A program made the position numbers and the translations under genes. From Catenulispora sp. GP43 (GTDB lineage Bacteria; Actinomycetota; Actinomycetes; Streptomycetales; Catenulisporaceae), in the NCBI RefSeq assembly GCF_041260665.1, contig NZ_JBGCCT010000022.1, positions 124,001 to 188,000 of the forward strand: DNA of 64,000 bases, read 5' to 3'. Below are positions 32,550 to 43,100 of the stretch, piece by piece; positions within the stretch are counted from its first letter, which is position 1; every line of letters begins with the position of its first letter. The notes under the pieces were generated by a model, which was given only the letters and a program-made list of their open reading frames with translations, was not told where the DNA came from and made no database searches.

Positions 32550-34075
32550 GCGGGATGCGTAGCCCTTTGAACAGGCGGCGCGAGCTCGTAGCCTCTACCA
32601 GCCTTCCGGCCGTCGCGATCACTACGCTCCGACCGCCGGTCCCCGCTGCTCATCCTCCCGTCGCATCTGCCGTGACCGGTCGTGCTGAGCTGCGCTCCCC
32701 GAGCAGCGCTCCGCGGCGGGGGATCAACAGGCCATATGCCGGCCGTGCGGTCCGTGCTCCGCAGCCTCGGGTCTACCGGGCCGCGACGTCGCAGCTCGCC
32801 GGGCTCTATCCGTTCCTGTACGGCGGCGGCGTACCCGCGATCGGACCCTGCATCGGCACGAACCTGCTCAGCGGCGCGGCGTTCTCCTGCCATCCGATCG
32901 CGTGGCTCAACAACGGGCTGATCACCAATCCCAACGTGCTGTTCACCGGTATCCCCGGGGCTGGCAAGTCCGCGCACATCAAGGCTCTCTCACTGCGGCT
33001 GATGTCGTACGGCGTCAAGACTCTCGTCCTCGGCGACCTGAAGAACGAGTACAAGGAGCTCGCGCACGGGCTCGGCGTCGAGCCCGTGCAGCTGGGCCCA
33101 GGACTCCCGGCCCGGCTCAACCCCCTCGATGCCGGCCCTCTCGGTGAGGACCTGCCCAGCGACCCCGTCGAGCTGGAGGAGCGCCTGGCCGAGATCCACC
33201 GGAGACGGCTTACCCTGCTCAACGCCCTGCTGGCCACGAAACTCGGGCGTCCGCTCTCGCCGACTGAGGAGGCCGCCGTCTCTCTGGCCATCCACGAGGC
33301 GACGGGACAGGCAGGCGGGGCCACCACCTTGGTCGATCCGACGTTGCCGCAGGTGTGGGGCGTACTTCGGGACCCGACCGACGAGATGGCCCGAGACCTC
33401 CGGGTCCGCGGCGGGGACGCCGAGGAACTCCGCGACCTCGTGCGCGACGTCACCGACGCTCTACGCGCGATGGTCCGCGGCTCGCTCTCCGGTCTGTTCG
33501 ACGGCCCGACCACCGTCGCCCTCGACTTCACCGCGCCGATCCAAACCGTCGACCTGTCCCGGCTCGACGGCCGGGGCGACGAGACGATCGCGATGACCCT
33601 TGCGTGCGTCTCCTCCTGGGGCCAGTCCGCGATCGACGACCCGGCCGGCCCGGTGCGCCTTGTCGTACGAGATGAACTGTGGCGCGCAATGAGGATCCCC
33701 GCGATGGTGCGCAAGCTCGACGGCGACCTGCGCCTGTCCCGAGCCACCGGCACGATCCAGGTTCTCGCCACGCACAGGTTGGCTGACTTCGAGACGGTTG
33801 GCGCGGCCGGGACTCCGGAAGCGGCGATCGCGGCGAACCTCATCGCCAGCTGCGACGTGCGAGTCTGCCTGGCCCAGGACGTCGCTCCGCTTGCGATGAC
33901 CCGCGACGCCATCGGGCTCACGGGTGCCGAATGCGCCCACATAGCCTCCTGGGGAGCCGCGCACATCGGCCACGCCCTGTGGAAGGTCGGTCGGCACCAC
34001 TCAGCCGCGGTTCGTCTGGAGCTGACGCCGCTCGAACGTGAGTGGTTCTACACCAACCAGCGGATGTCGGCGTGA
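32546..34075 (+). CDS. VirB4-like ATPase
   Basis: About 509 residues, with start at GTG 32546 (GTGA overlap with the previous gene); GTG 32543 and ATG 32555 are alternatives. Residues 1-90 are a disordered Pro/Arg-rich lead. The ATPase core begins near 100: Walker A FTGIPGAGKSAHIKALSLRL at about 135-142, a following LVLGDLKNEYKELAHGLG, and the later motifs RLVVRDELWRAMRIPAMVRK (Walker B-like) and GTIQVLATHRLADFETVG. It powers substrate transfer or pilus assembly at the inner membrane, with the SCO6880-type partner upstream. Overlaps the next gene by one base (TGATG). Confidence 0.88.
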   Translation: MSGMRSPLNRRRELVASTSLPAVAITTLRPPVPAAHPPVASAVTGRAELRSPSSAPRRGINRPYAGRAVRAPQPRVYRAATSQLAGLYPFLYGGGVPAIGPCIGTNLLSGAAFSCHPIAWLNNGLITNPNVLFTGIPGAGKSAHIKALSLRLMSYGVKTLVLGDLKNEYKELAHGLGVEPVQLGPGLPARLNPLDAGPLGEDLPSDPVELEERLAEIHRRRLTLLNALLATKLGRPLSPTEEAAVSLAIHEATGQAGGATTLVDPTLPQVWGVLRDPTDEMARDLRVRGGDAEELRDLVRDVTDALRAMVRGSLSGLFDGPTTVALDFTAPIQTVDLSRLDGRGDETIAMTLACVSSWGQSAIDDPAGPVRLVVRDELWRAMRIPAMVRKLDGDLRLSRATGTIQVLATHRLADFETVGAAGTPEAAIAANLIASCDVRVCLAQDVAPLAMTRDAIGLTGAECAHIASWGAAHIGHALWKVGRHHSAAVRLELTPLEREWFYTNQRMSA

Positions 34076-35883
34076 TGGCTACCCGTTCTGCGGGCCCTTC
34101 GCCGGCCCGGTACCTGGTGCACGACGCCAAGGACCTGGTCCTCACGCTCGCCGTCGGCCTCTTCGCCGTGGCAGGGATCGGCACCTGGGCGTGGGGCGAA
34201 CTGGCGGGACTGTTGGCGCGCGGCGGTCTCCCGGGCGTTTCGCCTTCACGGAGTCTGTCGATCGCCACGCGCCTGCTGGGACATCTGGGCGATCCCCGCA
34301 TGGCCTGGCCGGCCGACGCGGCCGCCGTGCTACCGGGGCCGGTGTCGTTCTACTGCGCGGGATGTCTTCTGCTCGCTGGCTGCGCTGCGGTGAGCTTCGT
34401 CGGGCTACGGCTTTGGGTGCGCTTCAAGCGGCGCGATGACGGGTTCGCTGCCCGCTCTGACCTCACGGTCCACCTGGCTGAGTCGGCGGTCATGAAGCGT
34501 GGGCCGGTGGTGCGCCCGAGCCTGAAGGAGGCATCGTTCGGCCTTGCCGACGTCGGCCTGCCGCTTGGCCGCTCCGTCCCGGACAAGGTGAGGCTGGCGG
34601 TGTCGACGGAGGACTCCGTCGTCGTGATCGCCGCTCCTCGTCAGGGTAAGTCCTCGCAGGTCGTGATTCCGTGGGTACACCGCTGGCCCGGCTCTGCGCT
34701 GGTCACGTCGATGCGGATGGACGTGCTGCTGGCCACCGCGGCCCTTCGCGAGAAGCAAGGCCCGGTCGCGGTCATGGCACCGACGGGGATGACGTCGTGG
34801 CCGTCGTTGGTCCGGTGGTCGCCGACGTCCGGCTGCAAGAACCTCGACAAAGCCCGCGAGCGTGCCGAGGTGATGGTCACCGTCGGCCGTAGTGAGAAGC
34901 AGGATTCGTCGAACGCCGGGTACTTCGGCGCCAACGCCACCAACCTGCTCACCCTGTGGCTGCACGCCGCGGCGCTCGCCGGGCGCTCGATGATCGACGT
35001 TCTCACGTGGTCTCTGAACGACCGCGACGACACCCCAGTCAAACTCCTGCGCGATCACCCGGCGGCTGCGCCCGGCAGTGCTCAGTTGCTGGACGGTCTC
35101 TACCGGACGCCACCGGAGACGAAGTCCGGCTTGTGGACCACCGTCCAGACCGCGTTGGCGCCGCTGCTCTCGCCGACTGCGCAGGCCACGTTTTGCCCCG
35201 AAGACGAGTCCGACGTCTTCGATCTGGAGTCCTTCCTACGGTCGAAGGGGACCGTCTATCTGCTGGTTGAGCGGAAGCAGGCCAGCGCTCTGGCACCGCT
35301 GATCGCAGTGTTCGTCGACGAGCTGATAGAAACCGCGAAGCGTATCGCCGACACGATGCCGGGAGGGCGGCTCGATCCGCCGCTCGCGCTGTTCCTCGAC
35401 GAGATCGCGAACGTTGTCCCGCTCCCGTCGTTGCCCGACCTGATGTCGTTCGCCGGCGGCTCCGGCATCTTCATCGCCGCCATCCTCCAGTCCCGGGCGC
35501 AGGCCGAGGCGCGTTGGGGCTCGGAACAGGCCGCGATGCTCTGGGGAGCTGCCACCGTCAAGCTCATCCTCGGTGGTCTGTCCGGCGCCGAGCTGCGAGA
35601 CCTATCGGAGAACCTGGTCGGCGAATACGACCGGCACATGACCACCTACCAGCGCTCGGACGATGGTTCGATCACCACCGGAACCTCGGTTCAGCAACAC
35701 AAGACCATGACCGCCGAGGACATCCGCACACTCAGCTCTGCCGAGCGCGAAGCGCTGGTCATCCACGCCACCACTCCCGCCGTGAAGATCCGCATGACGC
35801 GCCACTACGAAGGCCCTGACGCGGCGCTTTACGCCCGTGCGGAAAAGGCTGCGTACGCGATCCTGGAGGAGCAGATTCCGTGA
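34075..35883 (+). CDS. TraD/VirD4-like coupling protein
   Basis: 602 residues from ATG 34075. Two N-terminal transmembrane helices (LVLTLAVGLFAVAGIGTWAW and FYCAGCLLLAGCAAVSFVGL) anchor it. The ATPase part has Walker A VVVIAAPRQGKSSQVVIPWV (about 185-193) and Walker B PPLALFLDEIANVVPLPSLP (about 438-447), then FIAAILQSRAQAEARWGSEQ and VKLILGGLSGAELRDLSENL as in TraG/VirD4 proteins. It would hand the relaxase-DNA complex to the channel. Next gene overlaps by four bases (GTGA). Confidence 0.92.
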   Translation: MATRSAGPSPARYLVHDAKDLVLTLAVGLFAVAGIGTWAWGELAGLLARGGLPGVSPSRSLSIATRLLGHLGDPRMAWPADAAAVLPGPVSFYCAGCLLLAGCAAVSFVGLRLWVRFKRRDDGFAARSDLTVHLAESAVMKRGPVVRPSLKEASFGLADVGLPLGRSVPDKVRLAVSTEDSVVVIAAPRQGKSSQVVIPWVHRWPGSALVTSMRMDVLLATAALREKQGPVAVMAPTGMTSWPSLVRWSPTSGCKNLDKARERAEVMVTVGRSEKQDSSNAGYFGANATNLLTLWLHAAALAGRSMIDVLTWSLNDRDDTPVKLLRDHPAAAPGSAQLLDGLYRTPPETKSGLWTTVQTALAPLLSPTAQATFCPEDESDVFDLESFLRSKGTVYLLVERKQASALAPLIAVFVDELIETAKRIADTMPGGRLDPPLALFLDEIANVVPLPSLPDLMSFAGGSGIFIAAILQSRAQAEARWGSEQAAMLWGAATVKLILGGLSGAELRDLSENLVGEYDRHMTTYQRSDDGSITTGTSVQQHKTMTAEDIRTLSSAEREALVIHATTPAVKIRMTRHYEGPDAALYARAEKAAYAILEEQIP

Positions 35884-36668
35884 GCGCCTTCGAGGAACGC
35901 CATGCGAGACCACCGACCATAGGCCCGAGCGCCGGGCGACGGATCCGCGGACGTCCGCGGCAGACCGCCAGTCGGCTCACGCGTAGGCCGCGGCCGACGC
36001 CGGAGCCCGTGGGGTACGGCCGGGGTCGGCCGGCGACCGGTGACGCTCCTGTGCCGCTTGCCGAGTGGCACTCGATGACCGAACCGGAGTACACGCTCGC
36101 CTGGGAGCAGCTTCGCGACTGGACCGTGTGGCTCGTTGGCCGCTACCGCCTGGTCCTTGAAGACCGGCTGCCGGCCTGCTGGCCCGAGCATCCGGAACTG
36201 ATCGAGGAGCTCTGGGCGCTACGTGCTTGGCGGATGGAGGCCTACGGTCCCGAGGGCGCCGGACAGTCAGCCGTCTACTGGCACCAGGCCCTTGTTGCCT
36301 TTCTCGGACACGTCTCCGTCTGGTGGGCCGGTGGCTGCCGTGCCGGGCATTCGAGCCCGAACACCGACCTCCGCCCCGAGCAGGTCCGCAGCTGGAAGTA
36401 CGCCAGCCCACTTGTCGGTATTCCGCGGCAGCCGCACCCAATCTCAACCGAACTCAACGTCATCACCACCGAGCAGATGCGGGCCCTGACGGACGCCGGG
36501 CTGGCCCACCCACAGCACGAGACCATCGCCGCCTTCACCTACTACGACGGCTCCTGGTGGGCCTTCGGGCCACCCGAGGGCGAGGACGGCACCGCGATGT
36601 GGTTCCGCGCAGACGACGCGGACCTCGACACCAACACCGAAAGCGAGAACTCCCATGACCATCACTGA
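35880..36668 (+). CDS. DUF4913-like accessory protein of the transfer operon
   Basis: 262 residues from GTG 35880. The first 60 residues are Arg/Pro-rich and disordered. Residues 75-165 (LRDWTVWLVGRYRLVLEDRL, CWPEHPELIEELWALRAWRM, VYWHQALVAFLGHVSVWWAG) resemble DUF4913, a Trp-rich domain common on actinobacterial mobile elements. A second acidic part ends in a Glu/Asp/His tail. Function unknown; the position in a coupled operon after the coupling protein suggests an accessory transfer role. Confidence 0.5.
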   Translation: MSAFEERHARPPTIGPSAGRRIRGRPRQTASRLTRRPRPTPEPVGYGRGRPATGDAPVPLAEWHSMTEPEYTLAWEQLRDWTVWLVGRYRLVLEDRLPACWPEHPELIEELWALRAWRMEAYGPEGAGQSAVYWHQALVAFLGHVSVWWAGGCRAGHSSPNTDLRPEQVRSWKYASPLVGIPRQPHPISTELNVITTEQMRALTDAGLAHPQHETIAAFTYYDGSWWAFGPPEGEDGTAMWFRADDADLDTNTESENSHDHH

Positions 36669-37107
36669 ATCCCGTGACTGCCGTGCAGACCACCGGGCGT
36701 ACATCGAGTCAGTGCGGGTTGCGCTGCTGCTAGAGGGCATCCGCGTAGGCGACGCGGCCTTCAACACCGGCACCGTGCGATCGGCGACGATGACGCTGCT
36801 CGCGCCCGATGACGACTTCGACGAGCCCTGGCACCACACCTTCGCCAGCGCCGAGCGCGTGGAACTGCGCTGGACCGAGGAAGACGGCTGGTCCCTGTTG
36901 GCTCTTCACACCAGCGGCGACAGGTGCCTGCCGACCATCTGGCGGCCCGGCTTCGGGGCGGTCCTTCCTGCCAATGAGATCTGCGCCTGGCTCGCCGTCC
37001 TGCTGACCATGCCGGGGGTCTCTCCGAGCCAGGACGACGGCCCGTACCGCTCTCATCAGACCGACGATCCCGCCTTCGAAGCCTCCCTGGCCTTCTACGC
37101 GATCTGA
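36655..37107 (+). CDS. DUF6292-like small protein
   Basis: 150 residues from ATG 36655, overlapping the previous gene by 14 bases. It begins ITESRDCRADHRAYIESVRV, then a predicted beta-rich part with WHHTFASAERVELRWTEEDG and SLLALHTSGDRCLPTIWRPG, and a C-terminal helix NEICAWLAVLLTMPG. The pattern resembles DUF6292 proteins of actinobacterial elements; function is unknown. Confidence 0.5.
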   Translation: MTITESRDCRADHRAYIESVRVALLLEGIRVGDAAFNTGTVRSATMTLLAPDDDFDEPWHHTFASAERVELRWTEEDGWSLLALHTSGDRCLPTIWRPGFGAVLPANEICAWLAVLLTMPGVSPSQDDGPYRSHQTDDPAFEASLAFYAI

Positions 37108-37161
37108 GCCGCCCGCACAGCCCCGGCTCACCGCCGGCCCGCACCACACGGAGGCCGCACC

Positions 37162-40100
37162 ATGGCCGAATCCCTTCTCACGAAGACCACGGACGTCGGT
37201 CCGATCAGCCGCGCCCGTGCCAGCCTGGCCGCGCTGGAAACACTCGACCGGCTACACCAGGCGCCGCAAACACCACCGGCGCCCGGAGACCTGACGACGC
37301 TGCGCGGCTGGTCCGGATGGGGACCGCTCGCCCCGGCTCTGGAACGCTCACGAACCGGAAGCTGGAAGGAGATCGGCGAGCGTATCGCCTTCTTGCTGCC
37401 AGACGATCATTACAACGACGGGGTCCAGGCGACCTACAACGCCTTCTATACGCCGCCGCAGATCACGGCGGCATGCTGGCAGATCCTCGCCGATCTCGGA
37501 TTCTCCGGTGGAAGGGTCCTCGAACCTGGTTGCGGCGCTGGGGCATTCATCGCCAACACGCCCGACGAGATTCCCGCGGCCTGGGTCGGCGTCGAACGTG
37601 ATCCCACCACGGCCGCCATCGCCCGCATGCTGAACCCGGACGCCACCATCCACGCCAAGAGGCTGGAGGAGACCCCGCTCGCGTCGTACAGCATGGACGC
37701 GGTGCTGGGTAACGTGCCCTTCGGCGACACCAAGGTCTACGACCCGACCACACCGCGCGAAGTATCTGCGAACCTGCACAACTACTTCATCTACCGCTCG
37801 GTGAAGGCGTTGCGCCCCGGAGGCATCGCCGTGCTGGTCACCTCGCGGTACACCATGGACGCGGCTGGCAGCACCGGCCAGATGGCCCGGTATCTGATAG
37901 CGCTTGAGGCCGAGTTGCTTGGCGCGATTCGTCTACCGAACGAAGCTCTTACCTCGGGCGGCACAGAGCCCCTTGTTGACGTACTGGTGCTGCGCAGACG
38001 TCGCACCGGCGAGGCGTCTCTTCCCGACCAAGACCAATGGATTACAACCGGCGCGTCTGTCGGTGGGCAGCAGGTCAACAACTACTTTCTGACGAACCCG
38101 AACATGGTGCTCGGCGAATTGGCCGAGGACCAGGCGCCGCGCTGGGGCCGAACTCTGCGTGTCGATGTCCGGCCGGACGACCCGCCGGTTGAGCTCGCCA
38201 TCGCAGCGGCCGGAAGTGAGATCGTGCGCCGAGCCACGGAGGCAGGTCGGCGATGGGATGTAGACGCCGGCGCCTCGCCGATCACGGTCGAGACCGCGCC
38301 CTTCGAGCTACGCGCCGACGGGAAGAAGGAGGGATCGTTCCACCTGGTCGACGGCGTCGTGCACGAAGTCGTCGACGGCGCGCTCACCGTGGTCGGGCGA
38401 CCCGGCAAGGAACTGCCGAAGCTGGTGGCCCTCCGCGACGCGGCACTGGCCCTGCTGGACGCCGAGACCGACCACAGCCGCCCCGATGAAGACCTTGCCC
38501 CGCTCCGGGCTGAAGCGGCGCGTCGCTATGACGCCTACGTCAAGGCGCACGGATACCTCAACCGATACACGGTCGTAGAAGGCAAGCCCGACGAGGACGG
38601 CTCGGTGACCACCTCACGGCGCCGACCTGCGATGGGCGGGTTCCGCCGGGACCCGGACTTCGTCACGGTCCTCGCCCTGGAGGACTTCGACGACGACACC
38701 CGCAGCGCGACCAAGGCTGCCCTGCTCACCCGCCGCGTCAACCGGCCGCGGTCCCGCGCTACCCATGCTGAAAGCCCAGCGGAGGCCGTCGCACTGTGCC
38801 GCGACGAGCTGGGCCGCTTCGACGTCGAGCGCGTAGTCGAGCTACTGGGAGTAGCTGAGGAGGAGGCGGCGCGGCAACTCGCGGACGTGGCGTTCATCGA
38901 CCCTGATACAAACGCCTGGACACCGGCCGACGAGTACCTGAGCGGGAATGTGCGGACCAAGCTGGCGCGAGCGCGCGTCGCGGGCGCTGCTGACCGCGAC
39001 CGCTTCGGACGCAACGTCCCGGCCCTCGAAGCCGTCATCCCTGCGGACCTCGAACCTGAGCAGATCGAGGCCAACCTCGGCGCGCCGTGGATACCGGCCA
39101 CTGACGTGAGCGAATTCGCTCGAGAACTACTTGGGTTCCCAGTCAAGATCTGGCATGAGCCACGGACCAACACCTGGAGCGTGACCGCGAGCCGGCGCGC
39201 GGAGGAATCTGCGGCAGCCACAGCCGATTGGGGCACCCATCGACTCAACGCCTACCAGCTGCTCGAATACGGTCTCAACGGCAAGGCGCCTGTGGTTTAC
39301 GACGTCATCGACGACAGGCGGGTTCGCAACCAGGACGAGACGATCGCCGCGAACGACCGCCTCGACGCCATCGCCGGGCGATTCGCGAACTGGTGGCGGG
39401 AAGACCCCGATCGCGCTGATCGCCTCACGCACGACTACAACCAGACCTTCAACGCGGTCGTGCCCAGAAAGTACGACGGCAGCTACCTGACCTTCCCGGG
39501 CCTGGACGCAGAGTTTGAGCCCTACTCTCATCAGCGCGACATGGTCGCCCGCATGATCTCGGGCGACGACGCCCTGTGTCCGTACCCGGTCGGCACCGGC
39601 AAGACGGCGACCATGTTCATGGCCGCCATCAAGCTCAAGGCCCTCGGGCTGGCGTCGAAACCGCTGATGATCGTGGTGCCCTCGACCCTGGAGCAGATCG
39701 CCCGCGACGGCAAACGGCTGTTTCCCAACGCTCGGATTCTCATGGCGGGGAAGGAGGACCTCGCGACCGCCCGCGGGCGCAAGCTGTTCGCGGCGCGCTG
39801 CGCGATGGAGGACTGGGACGCGGTGGTCATGTCCCACCCTTCCTTCACCTCGCTGCCTGTCCATCCGACGGTGAAGGCGGAGTACCTGTCGACGCTCGCT
39901 GCCGACTACAGAACCGCGCTCATCGCAGCCAAGGCGGATCGCGCTGAGCCGCGCAAGATCAAGCAGATCGCCAAGATGGTCGACAACCTCGACGCCCAAG
40001 CCAAGGCGCTGCCGAACCACGCCACCGACGACGGGGTCTTCTTCGAACACCTGGGCACCGACTATCTGCTCGTCGATGAGATGCACTACTTCAAGAACCT

Positions 40101-43100
40101 CGGTGTGCCGGTGCACACCGACGGCTTCGCGATCAACGGCTCCAAGCGTGCCCAGGACCTGGACATGAAGCTGAGCTGGCAGCGGGGCCAGCATCCGGGC
40201 CAAGGCGTGGTCACCGGGTTCACCGGCACCCCGGTCTCCAACACGCTGCTCGAAATGTTCATCCTCCAGCACTACCTCCAGCCGCAACGGCTGGAGGAAC
40301 TCGGGCTGGCCTCGGCAGATGCCTGGGCAGCGCTGTTCGTACGCTTCGGCACGGGAGTCGAGATCACCCCGGACGGCGGGTTCCGGCTCAACCGCCGGCC
40401 GGTGGAGATCATCAACATCCCCGAGCTGATGCACACCGTCGCCGAGTTCGCCGAACTGCGGGCACCCGAAGCCTTCCCCGTGGTGCGGCCCGAGGCGCAG
40501 CGGCACATCGTGGTGGTCGACGCCTCCGACACCGTGCGCGACTACGTGCGCGAGCTGGGGGAGCGGGCAGACGACATTCGGGCCGGCGGAGTGTCGCCAA
40601 GCTTCGACAACATGCTCAAGATCTGCTCGGACGGCCGCAAGGTGGCGCTTCACGAGTCGCTCGTCGGCCTCGAATCCGAGGGCCCCGGCAAGATCGGCGC
40701 CGTCGTGGCGAACGTCGCCCGCATCTACCACGAGACCAAGAACCTCGAACTCGCCGGTGACAGCGCCGGCATCACGGGCCGGCTTCAGCTGGTGTTCTGC
40801 GACCTCGGCACGCCGAACAAAGACAAGGGAAACCAGGCCTACGGCATCATCCGCCAGCAGCTGACCGCCGCCGGCGTCCCGCTGCGAGGTATCCGCTTCA
40901 TCCATGAGGCTGCCACTGATGCTCAGCGCCTGGTGCTGTTCGACCAGTGCAACAAGGGCGAAGTCAACGTGCTGCTCGGGTCCACCGACAAGCTCGGAGT
41001 CGGCGTCAACGTCCAGCGGCGCGCGATCGCCCTGCACCACATCGACGCGCCCTGGCGGCCTGATCAGGTCGAGCAGCGCGAGGGCCGGGTATGGCGGCCG
41101 AAGAACCTGAACCCGCACGTGAACATCTACCGCTACGTCACCAAGGACTCCTTCGACGCCTTCATGTGGCAGACCCTGGAGCGCAAAGAGAAGGCCATGC
41201 GCCCGATCCTGTCCGGCCAGGTCGCAGCGCGCAGCATCGAGGACATCGGCGATGTGGCCCTTGACTACGGCCAGATCAAGGCGGTCGCCACGGGCAATCC
41301 GATGCTCGCAGAGCTGAACGAACTGAACGTCAAGGTCAAGAGCCTCGCGAGCCTGGCGGCCAGCCACCAGCGCAACCAACGCCGCCTGCGTGCCGACATC
41401 CACACCTTCACCATGCAGGCTGCCGCGGCGGCGACCACCTGTCAGGCGTTGGACAGCGTTGCCCAGTTTGCCGCTGCCCACAGCGTCGACTCGCCATGGC
41501 GAGACCCCGATGGAAACGTGGTCTCCTCGGAAGACGTCCCCGCGCTTCTCGGGGGTCTGGCCGAGTCCACCATCGCCAACGGCTACTGCGACCGTGAAGT
41601 GGTCTGGCGCGGGATGACCATCGACTTCACATGCGCGAGGAAGGGGCGGGAGGAACTGCTCTCTGCGCGCGTCATCACCGGCGACAACCGGCATCGGGTC
41701 GATGTCCCGCTCAATGCTGCCTGGACGGCGAAGGGCCAGCACTGGCGCATCCGGGACGCTATCGCAGCCGCAGTCGACGGAGCGCACGAAGTAGCGGCTG
41801 AGACGCGGGCCAACATCGAAGTGCTTCAGCAGCGGATCACTGAGAACGAAGCCGCCATGGGCCAGCCGTTCGCCGACCAAGCCGCTCTGGACGAGGCCCG
41901 CGGACGGCGTGCCGCACTCGACGCGGCGATCCGCGAACAGGCCGCCAAGGATGAAGAAGCACGCCGCAATCGGACCGCGCGTACAGAGGAGAAGTCCACG
42001 GTTGCCGACGTGGACGATGAGCGGGCTGCGCTGCTTACCCGCATGCTTGCAGCGATATCCACCGTCGCCTCGCGCGCGGAGGCTGAACACGAGCAGGTGG
42101 TGCTCAACGGCGCCGAAGCCGCTCGCGCGCTCGTCCCAGCTGGCGTCGTTGACGTGCCCGCACACGTTGACAGCGGTGAGTCGGTCGCGCACGAAGCCGC
42201 GTTGGTGGAAACGCCGCCTGCAGCAGGTGAGGTATCGCCGGCCCAGCCAGAGCAGGCCACCGCCTCGACACCGACACGGCCCGAGTCTGAACCCCAGCTG
42301 GCGCGCGAGCCGCGCACCGTTCCTTCAGGTCCGGACCTGCGGCCCTCGCCTCCGACAGTGCATCCGGCCGTCCAGGAGCCCAGAGCAAAGGAGCCACCGC
42401 AGATGTTGGAGCGAGCAATCGCACTGGCCAATCAGGGATTCCACGTCTTCCCGCTCAAGCCAGGCACCAAGAGGCCGATGTTCAAGGCGTGGGAAAGCCT
42501 GGCGACCACCGACCCCAAGCTGATCACCCGCTGGTGGAACGCCACGCCGAACGCGAACATCGCCATCGCTTGCGGGCCGTCGAACCTACTCGTCATTGAT
42601 TTGGACAAAGCCAAGAAGCCCGGTGGACCGCAGCACGGCCAGCAAACGCTCACGGCGTTGGCGGCCGGCCGTGAGCTGCCCAGCACTTTCACCGTCGCCA
42701 GCGCCCGCGGTGGCAGGCATCTCTACTTCCGCCAGCCCGAAGGCGTCGCGCTGCGGAACACCGTCGGCAGCGACACCGCCGGCCTCGGACCGCTGATCGA
42801 CACCCGCGGCCACGGCGGCTCCATCGTCGCACCGGGCTCCGTCTTCGAAGGCGGAAGCTACGGCATCGAACACGAGGCGCCCATTGCGGAGGTACCCGAC
42901 TGGATCATCGAGGAGCTTGGCAGCAGAAAGAGCATTGCTGAGCCCGCTCCGGCGCCAGCGCTTCCGCGTGCGCCCATCACTGATCGTCGTCGTAGCGCCT
43001 ACGCCAACACAGCCCTCAACCGCTCTGCAGACGCTGTAGCGACCGCACCGGAAGGGGTGCGCAACGACACGCTCAACCGGGAGGCGTTCCGCATGGGCCG

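Noticed and set aside
39127-42192. 1021-residue open frame antisense to the giant fusion gene
   Set aside because: High GC keeps the antisense frame open; it has no domain and the sense strand has clear motifs.
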